A stretch of DNA of 64,000 bases from an uncultured Bacteroidales bacterium. GTDB taxonomy: Bacteria; Bacteroidota; Bacteroidia; Bacteroidales; UBA932. The notes below the pieces were generated by a model. That model did no database searches, had not been told where the DNA came from, and worked only from the letters and a program-made list of their open reading frames with translations. The stretch is taken from positions 1 through 64,000 of the forward strand of contig CALUPT010000006.1 of assembly GCA_944322715.1 (NCBI GenBank), read 5' to 3'. Shown one piece after another: positions 8,722 to 18,422 of the stretch (the stretch's first letter is position 1; each line of letters opens with the position of its first letter). A program made the position numbers and the translations under genes.

Positions 8722-10875
8722 ATGATGAAGAAATTAACTTTTGCATTGGTTTCAGCCTTTGTGCTGTTTGCCTTTGCTTCATGCGACAAGGAAAATGATC
8801 TGGTGTCTGCAGCGAAGATTTCTGTAGATCCGACTACTCTCACATTTGATGTGTCAGGGGGGGCAAAGACGGTTTCCCTGACCGCAACCAGGGACTGGAC
8901 CGTTTCAGTCAACGGAACAGGAGTGACAGTAACTCCTGAATCCGGATCAGGATCCAATGATCCTCAGACCATTACAATCAATGCCGAGAAAAATGACGGC
9001 AAGACCAGAACCGCCGTTGTCACATTCTCTTGCGGGAACAATCTTGAGGCTACTGTCAATGTGACTGTAACAGGTGCCCTCGGCAACCAGATGGCGATCG
9101 AGGATGTCTACAAGACTACTGCAGGTACCGTAGTCGAGACTTCAGGACTTGTGGTAGGAGTCAGCACCAGAAGCTTCATTATCAGCGACGAGACAGGTTA
9201 CCTCATGGTATACCGAGGTGATGAGGCTACGGAAGCCGGTGTCGAAATCGGGGATGAGGTTACAGTAAAGGGGCCTGTCGCTCTTTATGGAAAGCTTATA
9301 CAGATAGATGAACCGACATCAGTCATTCCCACTGCTTCCGGACAGGCCGTCTCATATCCGAAAACTCCGACAGTCATCGATGCGGACAATATATCCACCT
9401 TTGATATCACTGAAGTCTCATATATCCAGATGACAGGTATATACGCGTCAAGCGTAGATTCCAAAGACCCGAATACCATACATCACAACATTACCATTGC
9501 AGGGACAAGTGTCAAAGGGTCGATAGCATATCCTGTTGTATCCTTCGGTCTGGACGAACTGGAGGGACACGAAATTACGGTTACAGGATTCTTTGCAGGT
9601 GGAGATAATGAATATTACAAGAATATCCTGGCAGTGGATGTTGAGGACAACGGAAAACCGCAGGTGGAAAGCACCACCATTGACCAGGTGATAGCTGCTG
9701 AAACCAATTCTATGGTCAGCACATCCGGAACCGTTATGGCAATCTGCCAGAAAGGTTTCATTATCGCAGATGAGACAGGGGCGATTTACATTTACGAAAA
9801 AGACAAGATGCCTGGAGTAAAGATAGGCAACAAGGTTGAAGTGAGCGGAACGAAGAATGTCTATAATAGCGGACATCAGATAGAATCCCCGACTGTGACT
9901 GTTACTGATTCTGACGAGACAGTTCCATCCTATGATAATTTTACGGATCTGACTACTTCAGAAGCGTTCAATGATTATTCAATCACCAAGCCGGAACTTG
10001 TCAAGGTGACCGGAGTTATGGACAATGGAAGATATGTTGATGTGGATGGTGGTGAATTAAGGGTAAGCATGACCTATACCATAGATAATTACGATGCCAT
10101 GAATGGCAAGACAGTGACTGTCCTGGGCTATACTACAAATTATCTTTTGGATGAAAAAACAAAAGAGCCATACGCATGGGCTATCGTGGTTGTCTCTGTT
10201 GAAAGCGAACCTTATATAGAGGTGAACTCCAAGAGTGTTTCCGCTTCTGAAACATCCGCAACCATAGAGGTTTCTTCTAATGTAGAGTGGACAGTTTCAC
10301 GCGAAGGCAGTGCAGATTGGGTGACTTCATTTACTGAATCTGGCAGCAATAATGGCAATATAGAGCTGGATTTCTCTGCAAATGAGTCTCAGGATGCCAG
10401 GATTGCAACATTCAAGATTTCCGGCGGTGGAGTAGAAAAGACATTTACTCTTACTCAGCAAAAATCGGGGGTTATAACTATTTCAATGGATTCATTTTCT
10501 GCCGTATCAGGCAATATAGATGAAAACATTAGTTATACCACTGCGAAAGAGGAAGGAACTACTGCTCCAGCAGTCAACGATGGGCAAATCAGATTATATC
10601 AGAGTAATACAGGCGGGAAAGGCGGTTCTATAACCATTACGGCAAAAGAGGGATATACTATCAACTCGGTTACGATTGGTTCCGGAATGGAAACAACCGT
10701 TGTCTATGTCGTAGATGCCGGGACAGAATCAGATGAGGAAGATATAAAGGAAAATGGAACTTTGGAAGTTTCTGGAATATCAGCTACATCTGTTAAATTT
10801 TATTGTATGGGAGCAGATAAGACTCACAGGTTATATGTGAATTATCTGAATATCTCATATGTGAAAAACGAATAA
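8722..10875 (+). CDS. surface lipoprotein with BACON-like and OB-fold domains
   Basis: A 717-residue lipoprotein: signal peptide with lipobox FASC at Cys20. A BACON-like beta-sandwich spans about 33-113. Two similar OB-like repeats follow (about 120-310 and 320-500), each built around a motif of the form SGxVxxxxxxxFIIxDETGxxxxY, resembling DUF5689/YhcR-type OB folds found in secreted nucleases. A second BACON-like domain spans about 505-590, and the C-terminal 130 residues look like a carbohydrate- or ligand-binding beta domain. No catalytic motif is visible. Position suggests a substrate-binding surface protein for the nuclease locus downstream, but it has its own promoter and terminator. 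Codon use is more AT-rich toward the end. Confidence 0.75.
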   Translation: MMKKLTFALVSAFVLFAFASCDKENDLVSAAKISVDPTTLTFDVSGGAKTVSLTATRDWTVSVNGTGVTVTPESGSGSNDPQTITINAEKNDGKTRTAVVTFSCGNNLEATVNVTVTGALGNQMAIEDVYKTTAGTVVETSGLVVGVSTRSFIISDETGYLMVYRGDEATEAGVEIGDEVTVKGPVALYGKLIQIDEPTSVIPTASGQAVSYPKTPTVIDADNISTFDITEVSYIQMTGIYASSVDSKDPNTIHHNITIAGTSVKGSIAYPVVSFGLDELEGHEITVTGFFAGGDNEYYKNILAVDVEDNGKPQVESTTIDQVIAAETNSMVSTSGTVMAICQKGFIIADETGAIYIYEKDKMPGVKIGNKVEVSGTKNVYNSGHQIESPTVTVTDSDETVPSYDNFTDLTTSEAFNDYSITKPELVKVTGVMDNGRYVDVDGGELRVSMTYTIDNYDAMNGKTVTVLGYTTNYLLDEKTKEPYAWAIVVVSVESEPYIEVNSKSVSASETSATIEVSSNVEWTVSREGSADWVTSFTESGSNNGNIELDFSANESQDARIATFKISGGGVEKTFTLTQQKSGVITISMDSFSAVSGNIDENISYTTAKEEGTTAPAVNDGQIRLYQSNTGGKGGSITITAKEGYTINSVTIGSGMETTVVYVVDAGTESDEEDIKENGTLEVSGISATSVKFYCMGADKTHRLYVNYLNISYVKNE

Positions 10876-10895
10876 AGCCGTTTATTTCAATTTAT

Positions 10896-10920
10896 GCAGG
10901 CGGACATTGTGCCCGCCTGC
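10896..10920 (+). terminator. terminator after the OB/BACON lipoprotein
   Basis: GCAGGCGG (10896-10903) pairs with CCGCCTGC (10913-10920) around a nine-base loop, followed by ATTTGCCTTT. The remaining bases up to 11113 hold no credible gene. Confidence 0.6.
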
Positions 10921-11113
10921 ATTTGCCTTTGTAGGAAGATTCATACAACAGACAGCCTTGTCGGTTCATCGCCGGACTGTGGATGCCGGGATGATGGCAG
11001 GATCTTGTAAAGGCGGCCATTGCCGGCTGCCGTATTCCCATAATCAAAAAACTGTTGATTACATCTTGAATGCTGTGAAGCAGACCTGTGATAATTGAGT
11101 ATAAATTGTATTT

Positions 11114-12112
11114 ATGAAAGTTAGGTTTCTTTTTATGGCGGTGGCCGTCATGGCGGTTTCCGTATCATGTACGGACAAGGGAGAGCAGCCGCCTCTTCCT
11201 GAGATAACGGTAGACCAGAGCCAGCTGGCGTTCGACTACGATGTCGGACAGAAGGAGATTGTCGTCACTACCAACAGGGAATGGTCGGTGGAGTCTTCTG
11301 CGGACTGGCTTGCCTTTGATCCGAGCGAGGGTGGCTCTGTAGGGGATATGCAGTCGTACACCGTGACTGTGACTGCATTGCGGAACAATGTCGGCAACAG
11401 CCGGCAGGCAAATGTGAGGTTCAATACCAGGGCGGTGTATGCATCTGTGGATGTGACCCAGGCCCTCAATCCCGAGGAGACTCCGGAGGACATATATTCC
11501 TCGAGTTTCGGGATAAAGCTGGATGGAGACAATCCCGCTCTCGGCTCATCATCATGCTGGTATGGTCCTGAATATGAGTCCGGTTATGCTCTTGATACGA
11601 GGCAGTTCTATGTGTCTTCAACAAAGGTGACTGTCCGTAACGGTTCTTCTACCAACAGCGAGGGCTATCCGGGAGCGACAGGAGGCAACCATATCCATTT
11701 CGGGTCCGATATGCCATCCTTTACCATAGGTGACATGCAGATGCATCCGGATATCAGGACAGTAGAGGTGTCTTTCGGACTTCTCAGAAACCAGTATGAC
11801 CAGACCGGGACTATCGACAATTCCGTAAATCCGGATGAGTTCCCTGTGTATGTCAGCTGTGATGGGCAGAAATGGCTTCCGTTCGAATACATTGCGGCTC
11901 CGACGGGTGATGATGTGTGGTCCTATTGTTCAGGGTCGGTGACTTTTGCGGATGCCATAGCGACTTTCTATGTCAGGTTCACGACGACAGTGGCATCTAC
12001 ATACAGGCTGGATGATGTCTCTGTGACCGCATCTGACCAGGTAGGGGAGAATCCGGTAGACTGGTCTGCCGGAACGGAGTATGAACTCGGAGAGCCGGTG
12101 ACACTGCAGTAG
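11114..12112 (+). CDS. BACON-like domain lipoprotein
   Basis: A 332-residue protein with a signal peptide and lipobox (VSVSC, Cys19). Residues 30-120 form a BACON-like beta sandwich (ITVDQSQLAFDYDVGQ, then NREWSVESSADW). The rest, about 125-310, resembles the jelly-roll ligand-binding region seen in Bacteroidetes surface lipoproteins; the C-terminus is acidic. It opens a run of co-oriented genes with short gaps (three bases to the next gene). A role in binding substrate for the adjacent nucleases is inferred from position only. Confidence 0.7.
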   Translation: MKVRFLFMAVAVMAVSVSCTDKGEQPPLPEITVDQSQLAFDYDVGQKEIVVTTNREWSVESSADWLAFDPSEGGSVGDMQSYTVTVTALRNNVGNSRQANVRFNTRAVYASVDVTQALNPEETPEDIYSSSFGIKLDGDNPALGSSSCWYGPEYESGYALDTRQFYVSSTKVTVRNGSSTNSEGYPGATGGNHIHFGSDMPSFTIGDMQMHPDIRTVEVSFGLLRNQYDQTGTIDNSVNPDEFPVYVSCDGQKWLPFEYIAAPTGDDVWSYCSGSVTFADAIATFYVRFTTTVASTYRLDDVSVTASDQVGENPVDWSAGTEYELGEPVTLQ

Positions 12113-12115
12113 AAG

Positions 12116-13276
12116 ATGAGGTTCTACAGGATTCATATCACTCTTCTGCTGTCTCTGTCTCTGGGGCTGTCGTTTTCCTGCACAGATGATATGGCGGATG
12201 GTTCGGTCTCGCTGACGAAGACGGAGGTGAGGCTGTCGGCAGGGTCGATGTTCGTGTCGGTCTCTGCGGAAGGGCCGTGGACGCTGTCCGTGCAGTATGA
12301 AGGGGAGCAGCGTGACTGGATAACCCTCAGCAGGACATCCGGGACGGGCAGTACCAACAGCGTGATACTTTCCTATACGCAGAACCGGGCTGATGATCCG
12401 AGATCTGCCCTGATAACCGGGCAGTTCGGCCGCAGTTCGGAGTCGGTGCGGCTGGTGCAGACCGGAAAACTGGCGCAGGTGGAAGGCGGCGAGGGGACGG
12501 AACTCCCCGTATGGCCGGATTATCCTGGACTGAAGTCGGATGTGGTGCGCGGCTGGATGGAACTTCCTGCGGTGACGGAGGACGAAGGCTGTGCCTGGAT
12601 ATACCACGATATGACCGTTTCCGGCAATGCGGTGAGAAATTATTCTATGTATTATGATGCGGGGAACATGCTTGCAAGATGGGTCGCATACCCTATGCAC
12701 AGTTCCCTGGTAGGGTCCGGAGACAGGACGGATGACTGGGAACAGACCGATCCGAAAGTGCCTGCAGAATACCAGCCTTATACGTGGCAGGGGTGGGGGA
12801 AGAGCGGTTATGACAGGGGGCATCAGATCCCTTCTGCCGACAGGCTCAGACTCGATGCCAACCGTGCGACATTCTACCCTACCAATATGACTGTCCAGTC
12901 TTCTTCTCTCAATCAGGGGTTGTGGAAGAACCTGGAGAGCAAGGTGAGGGTATGGATGAACTCGTTCGATACCCTGTATGTCGTGTCCGGTTGCGTGCCG
13001 TCACAGAATGATTTCCACAGGGACAGGGGCGGGAATGAGGTCAATGTCCCGGATGCATACTTCAAGGCTCTGCTGGGGTACAGCATTTCTCCTGAAAGCT
13101 ATGCGGGTATTGCGTTCTATTTCTCCAACGGGGATCCCGGGCAGCAGAACCCTACAAGGGACATGGCCATATCCATATCTGACCTGGAACATTTCCTGGG
13201 CATAGACCTGTTTGTCAATCTGCCGGCTGAGTACGCCTCTGCAGAGGAGACCATATCTTCAAAATGGACATTTTAA
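12116..13276 (+). CDS. secreted DNA/RNA non-specific endonuclease (NUC1 family), lipoprotein
   Basis: A 386-residue extracellular nuclease. The signal peptide ends in a lipobox (SFSC, Cys20), then a BACON-like domain (about 25-120) precedes the beta-beta-alpha-metal nuclease domain (about 155-385). The active-site segment is YDRGHQIPSADR, with the general-base His in DRGH. The metal-binding Asn is probably in SLNQGLWKNLE about 30 residues later. These enzymes cut single- and double-stranded DNA and RNA. It sits three bases after the preceding lipoprotein gene and 13 bases before an EEP-family gene, so it is almost certainly co-transcribed. Confidence 0.88.
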   Translation: MRFYRIHITLLLSLSLGLSFSCTDDMADGSVSLTKTEVRLSAGSMFVSVSAEGPWTLSVQYEGEQRDWITLSRTSGTGSTNSVILSYTQNRADDPRSALITGQFGRSSESVRLVQTGKLAQVEGGEGTELPVWPDYPGLKSDVVRGWMELPAVTEDEGCAWIYHDMTVSGNAVRNYSMYYDAGNMLARWVAYPMHSSLVGSGDRTDDWEQTDPKVPAEYQPYTWQGWGKSGYDRGHQIPSADRLRLDANRATFYPTNMTVQSSSLNQGLWKNLESKVRVWMNSFDTLYVVSGCVPSQNDFHRDRGGNEVNVPDAYFKALLGYSISPESYAGIAFYFSNGDPGQQNPTRDMAISISDLEHFLGIDLFVNLPAEYASAEETISSKWTF

Positions 13277-13289
13277 CAATTAACGGAAC

Positions 13290-14372
13290 ATGAAGAAACA
13301 TATTTTCTTGTCTGTCTCTTTTCTCCTGATTGCAGGGATTGCCGTCTTCGGCGGGAACGATGCCGGGAAGAAGCAGAACTATATCATAGGGTTCTACAAT
13401 CTGGAGAACCTGTTCGATACTTATGACGATCCGGCCAAGAACGATGAGGAATTCCTGCCGGATGGCAAGAACCAGTGGTCGGATGTCAAATACCAGAAGA
13501 AGCTCCATAATATGGCGACTGTCATCCGTTCCATGGCGCAGACCAACGGCCGTTTCCACACACTGTTGGGAGTGAGTGAGATTGAGAACCGTCTCGTCCT
13601 TGAGGATCTGGTGAGCCAGCCCGAGATTGCAGCCGCGAACTATCAGATAGTGCATTATGATGGACCGGATACCCGCGGAGTGGATGTGGCCCTTCTCTAC
13701 AGACCGGACAATTTCACCCTTGTCGACAGCGAGTCGATACCGTTCGACTTCAACAGCGGCCTCATAGAGTTTTCTATGGATGAGGAAAGTCAGAAGCAAT
13801 TCAAGACCAGGGACATATTGATGGTGCACGGCCTGCTGGACGGGGAGGAGTTCGCTGTCTATGTGGCGCATCTTCCATCCCGTATCGGCGGCAAGGGCTG
13901 GGATCTGAGAAGCAGGGGCGCAGAGATAATATACAGCCACGCCTTGCAGATGGAGAAAAAATATCCGGGCATAAAGATAGTGGTGATGGGGGATATGAAT
14001 GACAACCCTACCGACAGGAGTATGGTCGAGTTCATGCACGGCAAGGAGAAGCCGGAGGAGGTAGGCAAGGAGGATTTCTTCTCTCCGTTCTGGGCTATGC
14101 TCAAGGCTGGATACGGTTCGCTGGCATATCAGGGCGTATGGAACATTTATGACATAATCCTTGTGAACGAGTCTCTCCTGAATGCCCCTGATGGCGGGCT
14201 GAAGATCCGTCCGGTGGGCAGGAAAGGCTTCTATGGGGTGATATTCAAGAAGCCGTTTATGATAACCCAGAGCGGCCAGTACAAAGGCACCCCGTTCAGG
14301 ACTTTCTCCAGCGGGGCTTTTATCGGTGGCTATAGCGACCATTTCCCTACCTATATAGTATTGGAAAAATGA
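13290..14372 (+). CDS. secreted endonuclease/exonuclease/phosphatase (EEP) family protein
   Basis: A 360-residue EEP-fold protein. An N-terminal signal peptide of about 20 residues lacks a lipobox Cys, so it is probably periplasmic. Active-site elements are visible: FYNLENLFD (Asn and metal site), VSEIENR (metal-binding Glu), VMGDMNDNPTD (the GDxN motif) and the C-terminal SDHFP (catalytic His). Members are DNases, RNases or phosphodiesterases. Its place between a NUC1 nuclease and a TonB-dependent receptor suggests it trims imported oligonucleotides in the periplasm. This pairing of an EEP protein with a TonB receptor and DUF5689 protein recurs in Bacteroidetes as far as I recall. Confidence 0.88.
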   Translation: MKKHIFLSVSFLLIAGIAVFGGNDAGKKQNYIIGFYNLENLFDTYDDPAKNDEEFLPDGKNQWSDVKYQKKLHNMATVIRSMAQTNGRFHTLLGVSEIENRLVLEDLVSQPEIAAANYQIVHYDGPDTRGVDVALLYRPDNFTLVDSESIPFDFNSGLIEFSMDEESQKQFKTRDILMVHGLLDGEEFAVYVAHLPSRIGGKGWDLRSRGAEIIYSHALQMEKKYPGIKIVVMGDMNDNPTDRSMVEFMHGKEKPEEVGKEDFFSPFWAMLKAGYGSLAYQGVWNIYDIILVNESLLNAPDGGLKIRPVGRKGFYGVIFKKPFMITQSGQYKGTPFRTFSSGAFIGGYSDHFPTYIVLEK

Positions 14373-14413
14373 CGGTTCCCTATTGTCATTCTGCCGGAAT
14401 GGCGATCTGATAT

Positions 14414-17305
14414 ATGAAAATATTTAAATTCAATAATATGTATAGAAAACTATTGGCAATTCTTTTTGCGGCTATCTTTGCTTTCCCGGCGTTTGCTCAG
14501 GAAAATAAAGGCGGAGTGGAGGGAACTGTGGTCAACAGGAACGGCCGAGTCCCTGTCCCGGATGCTGCGATAACCCTGTACAGAGGTGAGACAGTGGTTC
14601 AGCAGTCCCAGGCGGGATCTGATGGATATTTCTCTTTCGGGAACTTGCCTGATGGCATCTACAGGATGACGGTGGAGTCTCCCGGATTCGAGCGTTCCGT
14701 GGTCAATGTGACTGTAGAGGGGTTTATGAAAGACCTGATGTTCGTATCCCTTGTGCCTACCGAGGCTCTGGCAATCGATATAGATGATTCCAATTTCGCT
14801 GAGTTCGATATGATAGATTCGGGCTATGATGATGCCCCGTCCATAATCTATGGCAATGATGTGTACAGCAATATCGCCGGTTACGGCTTCAGCCAGATAA
14901 GGTTCCGCCAGCGTGGCTACGACTCCAGGACACAGGACGTGTATCTTTCAGGAGTGCGTCTCAACGATGCGCTGACTGGATATACTCCGTGGTCTCTGTG
15001 GAGCGGACTCAACGAGGCCACGAGGAACAAGGAGGTCGAGAACGGACTGGATATGTCCGGCTACGGTGTCGGGGGATACAACGGTGTGACCAATATCTTT
15101 GCAACTCCGTCTACAATGCGCAAAGGCTACAGGTTCAGTGTGTTGACCAACAGCGCTTTCTACCGTCTCCGCCTGATGGGGTCGTATGCTACCGGAGAGA
15201 TGGACAACGGCTGGTCATTCGCGGTCAATGTGTCTGCCCGTATCGGAGGCAACGACTGGGTGGAAGGTATGTACTACAGGGCGTTTGCATACTATCTCGG
15301 TGCAGAGAAGAACTGGTATGACACCCACAGGCTCAGTCTTGCCATTTTCGGTTCCCCGGTACAGCGCGGGGCACAGAACGGGTCTACCCAGGAGGTCTAT
15401 GACCTTGTCGGCAGCAACTATTACAACTCCAACTGGGGATATCAGAACGGAAAGGTGCGCAATGCGAGGGTGAGGAACAACCACGAACCGGTTGCGGTGC
15501 TCAAATATTCCTGGACTCCGGATGACAGGCTCGGGCTGGATGTCACTGCCATCTACAGGACAGGACGCAACGGGTATTCCGCACTCGACTGGTACGATGC
15601 CCCGGATCCGAGACCTGACTACTACAGGAATCTGCCATCCTATTTCTATAATCCGGAATCGAATATGAGCAACAGGGACGACCCGTATCTGGCAGGCTGG
15701 GCTGAAGAGGCATGGATCTACAACTACAACAATACACAGCATATCAACTGGGACAGGCTCTACAATGTCAACCGCAACAATATCGATGCGGAGTATGACC
15801 CGGAACTGAAAAGATCGAAATATATCCAGGAGGAAAGGAGGACAGACCAGAATGACCTGAACCTGAACGCCCAGGTGAAGTACCGTTTCGACCGGTGGTT
15901 TACCCTGAAGGGTGGTGTCAACTACAGGCTCAACAGGACACAGTACTATAAGATAGTGAAGGACCTGCTCGGCGGAGACTACTATGTGAACATAGACCAG
16001 TTTGCAGAGAGGGATTTTGCAATGGATGAGCAGAAGATACAGAATGACCTGCAGTACTATCTCATCAACGGACATGCCGAGATGCTCCAGAAAGGGGACA
16101 GATACGGCTATGACTATACGGCAAATGTGCATGATGCCCGTCTGTGGGCTGACCTGGACTTCGAGCACGGCAACTGGAAGGCATATCTGGCTGCCCAGGG
16201 AGGATACAACACATTCTGGAGATTCGGAAATGTACAGAAAGGGCTCTTCCCTGACAATTCGTACGGCAAGTCGGATGTGGCCGGTTTCTTCACCTGGAGG
16301 GCCAAGGCAGGTGCGACATATATCAACGGGCCGCACAGGGTATGGGCCAATGTGGGATACTACAACGATGCCCCGTATTTCGCATCCTCATTCGTGTCTC
16401 CGAGGACAAGGAATTCCCTCACCCCTAACCTCACCACGGAAAAGACATTCTCGGCGGACCTGAGCTATGCTTTCAACAAGAACGGTTACAGTGTCAGGGT
16501 CACAGGGTTCTATTCCAACATATCCGACCAGACGGACCTGATGAGTTTCTATGATGATTCCCAGAATTCTTTCACGAACTTCGCCATGACAGGCATAGGC
16601 CAGAGACACGCCGGAGTCGAGCTGGGCTTCAAGGTCCCGGTTCCCGTGCAGGGTCTGTCTGTCGTAGGAGCCTTGAACTGGGGTGACTATATCTATACGA
16701 CCACGCCTCATGTCATACAGACGGTCGACAACAACGGTGAGATTGTGATGGATGCGACCGTGCCGTACTGGAAGGCGCACAATATCTACCAGAAGGATGC
16801 GGCAGGCAACTATGTCACGGATGCTTCCGGTGAGTATGTCGTCTCCAAGGTGCAGAAGCATTATGTCCCGAGCACACCGCAGATAGCTGCAAGCCTCGGT
16901 CTGGACTATAGCTTCAACTATCTGTTCGCAGGCATAGAGCTCCAGTATTTCGACAAGATGTATCTTGATATGAATCCTCTGTACCGTACGAATATGGCGG
17001 TGATGGGTCCGGATGTCAGATGGACTCCGGAAGAGGAGGAATATATGGCTGCCCAGGAGAGGTTCCCTCATGCATTCGTGCTGAGCGCGAATATCGGCAA
17101 GTCTTGGTATATCCAGAGAAAGTACAATATCGGTTTCTCTCTCGAGGTCAGGAACATCCTGAACAACAGGTCTGTAAAGACAGGAGGATATGAGCAGACG
17201 AGACTTATAGACTCCGAGGATTTTACAAGGTACTACAGGTTTGATTCCAGATATTTCTATATGGTGGGAGTCAATTATATGTTGAATATCTACTTTAGAT
17301 TCTAA
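14414..17305 (+). CDS. TonB-dependent outer-membrane receptor with CarboxypepD-regulatory domain
   Basis: A 963-residue outer-membrane transporter. The signal peptide ends near AFAQ. A carboxypeptidase-regulatory-like beta domain follows (about 35-105, GVEGTVVNRNGRVPVPDA), then the plug (about 130-230, with FRQRGYDSRTQDVYLSGVR and the later YNGVTNIFATPS). The 22-strand barrel ends in the terminal aromatic signature YMLNIYFRF. It is SusC-like in build, but no SusD gene is adjacent; instead a DUF5689 lipoprotein starts at or just after its stop. An alternative start at 14438 (MYRKLLAILF) gives an equally good signal peptide. It probably imports products of the neighbouring nucleases. Confidence 0.88.
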   Translation: MKIFKFNNMYRKLLAILFAAIFAFPAFAQENKGGVEGTVVNRNGRVPVPDAAITLYRGETVVQQSQAGSDGYFSFGNLPDGIYRMTVESPGFERSVVNVTVEGFMKDLMFVSLVPTEALAIDIDDSNFAEFDMIDSGYDDAPSIIYGNDVYSNIAGYGFSQIRFRQRGYDSRTQDVYLSGVRLNDALTGYTPWSLWSGLNEATRNKEVENGLDMSGYGVGGYNGVTNIFATPSTMRKGYRFSVLTNSAFYRLRLMGSYATGEMDNGWSFAVNVSARIGGNDWVEGMYYRAFAYYLGAEKNWYDTHRLSLAIFGSPVQRGAQNGSTQEVYDLVGSNYYNSNWGYQNGKVRNARVRNNHEPVAVLKYSWTPDDRLGLDVTAIYRTGRNGYSALDWYDAPDPRPDYYRNLPSYFYNPESNMSNRDDPYLAGWAEEAWIYNYNNTQHINWDRLYNVNRNNIDAEYDPELKRSKYIQEERRTDQNDLNLNAQVKYRFDRWFTLKGGVNYRLNRTQYYKIVKDLLGGDYYVNIDQFAERDFAMDEQKIQNDLQYYLINGHAEMLQKGDRYGYDYTANVHDARLWADLDFEHGNWKAYLAAQGGYNTFWRFGNVQKGLFPDNSYGKSDVAGFFTWRAKAGATYINGPHRVWANVGYYNDAPYFASSFVSPRTRNSLTPNLTTEKTFSADLSYAFNKNGYSVRVTGFYSNISDQTDLMSFYDDSQNSFTNFAMTGIGQRHAGVELGFKVPVPVQGLSVVGALNWGDYIYTTTPHVIQTVDNNGEIVMDATVPYWKAHNIYQKDAAGNYVTDASGEYVVSKVQKHYVPSTPQIAASLGLDYSFNYLFAGIELQYFDKMYLDMNPLYRTNMAVMGPDVRWTPEEEEYMAAQERFPHAFVLSANIGKSWYIQRKYNIGFSLEVRNILNNRSVKTGGYEQTRLIDSEDFTRYYRFDSRYFYMVGVNYMLNIYFRF

Positions 17306-17316
17306 TGCATTCAGAT

Positions 17317-18369
17317 ATGAAGAATATATTATATATGCTGGTTGCCGGAGCAGCGGCCCTGTCCTTTGTCTCCTGCGATGAGTTCGAGCCTGTATTTACG
17401 GGCAAGTACGCTGAGCCGGAGGCTACAAGGACATATACCAAGGCAGAGATAGAGGCGGAAGGCATAGAGTTCATCTCTATCGGGGAACTGAAGCAGATGT
17501 ATTATGACAACGGTTCCATGCCTCTGAACATCAAGGAGGACATTGCGGTTGCCGGGCAGGTGACCACTTCTGATGAGGAGGGGAATTTCTACAGAAGTTT
17601 CTATATCCAGGACGAGACATCGGGGATAGAGATAAAGATTGGTCTGACAGGACTTTATAATGAATATAAACTCGGACAGTGGGTCTATGTGAAACTCAAT
17701 GGACTTACGCTCGGGGATTATCACGGTTCTCTTCAGGTCGGGTACGAGGACTTTACCGGGGAGTACGAGACCGCCTATATGGGAGTGCGTTTCCTTGTGG
17801 AGGCGCATGTCCTGAAGGGAGAGCCGGGGCAGCCTCTGTCTCCGATAGAGATTACCGCAGACCGGATGACGGATGAGGAACTTATCGGCAAATACGTGGT
17901 TATCAGGGATGTCACATATACCAATACTCTTTTCTGCCTGGCATACGTGGACCCTAACCTGAACCACAAGGATCAGTCCAACAGGATTTATCTTGACGAG
18001 GATAACAGGAATGCGTGGGGAGTCATAACTTGGGCAATGTCAGACACCAAGTTCGAGGAGTATCTCGATGCGGGGAACTTCGACACCGCCACTACCGGTG
18101 ACAATGCCCATACTGTAGCCGAACTCCGTGCCCAGGGCAGAATCGGGACTACGGCATATTCCGTGACCCAGTATTTTGAGGCGGATGGACAGACTGTCGG
18201 CGTGAGGACGAGCGGTTATTCCAAATTCTCGGACCATGAGATACCTGAAGAGGTACGGGATGGCAGTGCGACTGTAGATTTCACAGGAGTCCTGACTCTC
18301 TATGACGATGAGCCTCAGATCACTCTGATAGATGAGACCGGTATCCACGTCAACAATGATGAGGTGTAA
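17317..18369 (+). CDS. DUF5689-domain lipoprotein
   Basis: A 350-residue lipoprotein with lipobox FVSC (Cys20 from this start). DUF5689 spans about 45-260 and has OB-like features (GQVTTSDEEGNFYRSFYIQD, then LGQWVYVKLNGL). An ATG at 17305 overlaps the receptor stop, so coupling with the receptor is likely whichever start is used; I prefer 17317 because MKNILYMLVAGAA is a cleaner signal peptide. DUF5689 proteins are found beside TonB receptors and nucleases in Bacteroidetes. Here it occupies the place where a SusD lid protein would be expected, so a substrate-capture role is inferred. Confidence 0.85.
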   Translation: MKNILYMLVAGAAALSFVSCDEFEPVFTGKYAEPEATRTYTKAEIEAEGIEFISIGELKQMYYDNGSMPLNIKEDIAVAGQVTTSDEEGNFYRSFYIQDETSGIEIKIGLTGLYNEYKLGQWVYVKLNGLTLGDYHGSLQVGYEDFTGEYETAYMGVRFLVEAHVLKGEPGQPLSPIEITADRMTDEELIGKYVVIRDVTYTNTLFCLAYVDPNLNHKDQSNRIYLDEDNRNAWGVITWAMSDTKFEEYLDAGNFDTATTGDNAHTVAELRAQGRIGTTAYSVTQYFEADGQTVGVRTSGYSKFSDHEIPEEVRDGSATVDFTGVLTLYDDEPQITLIDETGIHVNNDEV

Positions 18370-18422
18370 ACCGGATAATTTCAGTTATTGACAAAGCCTC
18401 TACGGCTTAACAAATCCTTGCT

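Noticed and set aside
10907..11098. 63-codon plus-strand ORF after the OB lipoprotein
   Set aside because: It starts inside the terminator hairpin and has no recognisable sequence.
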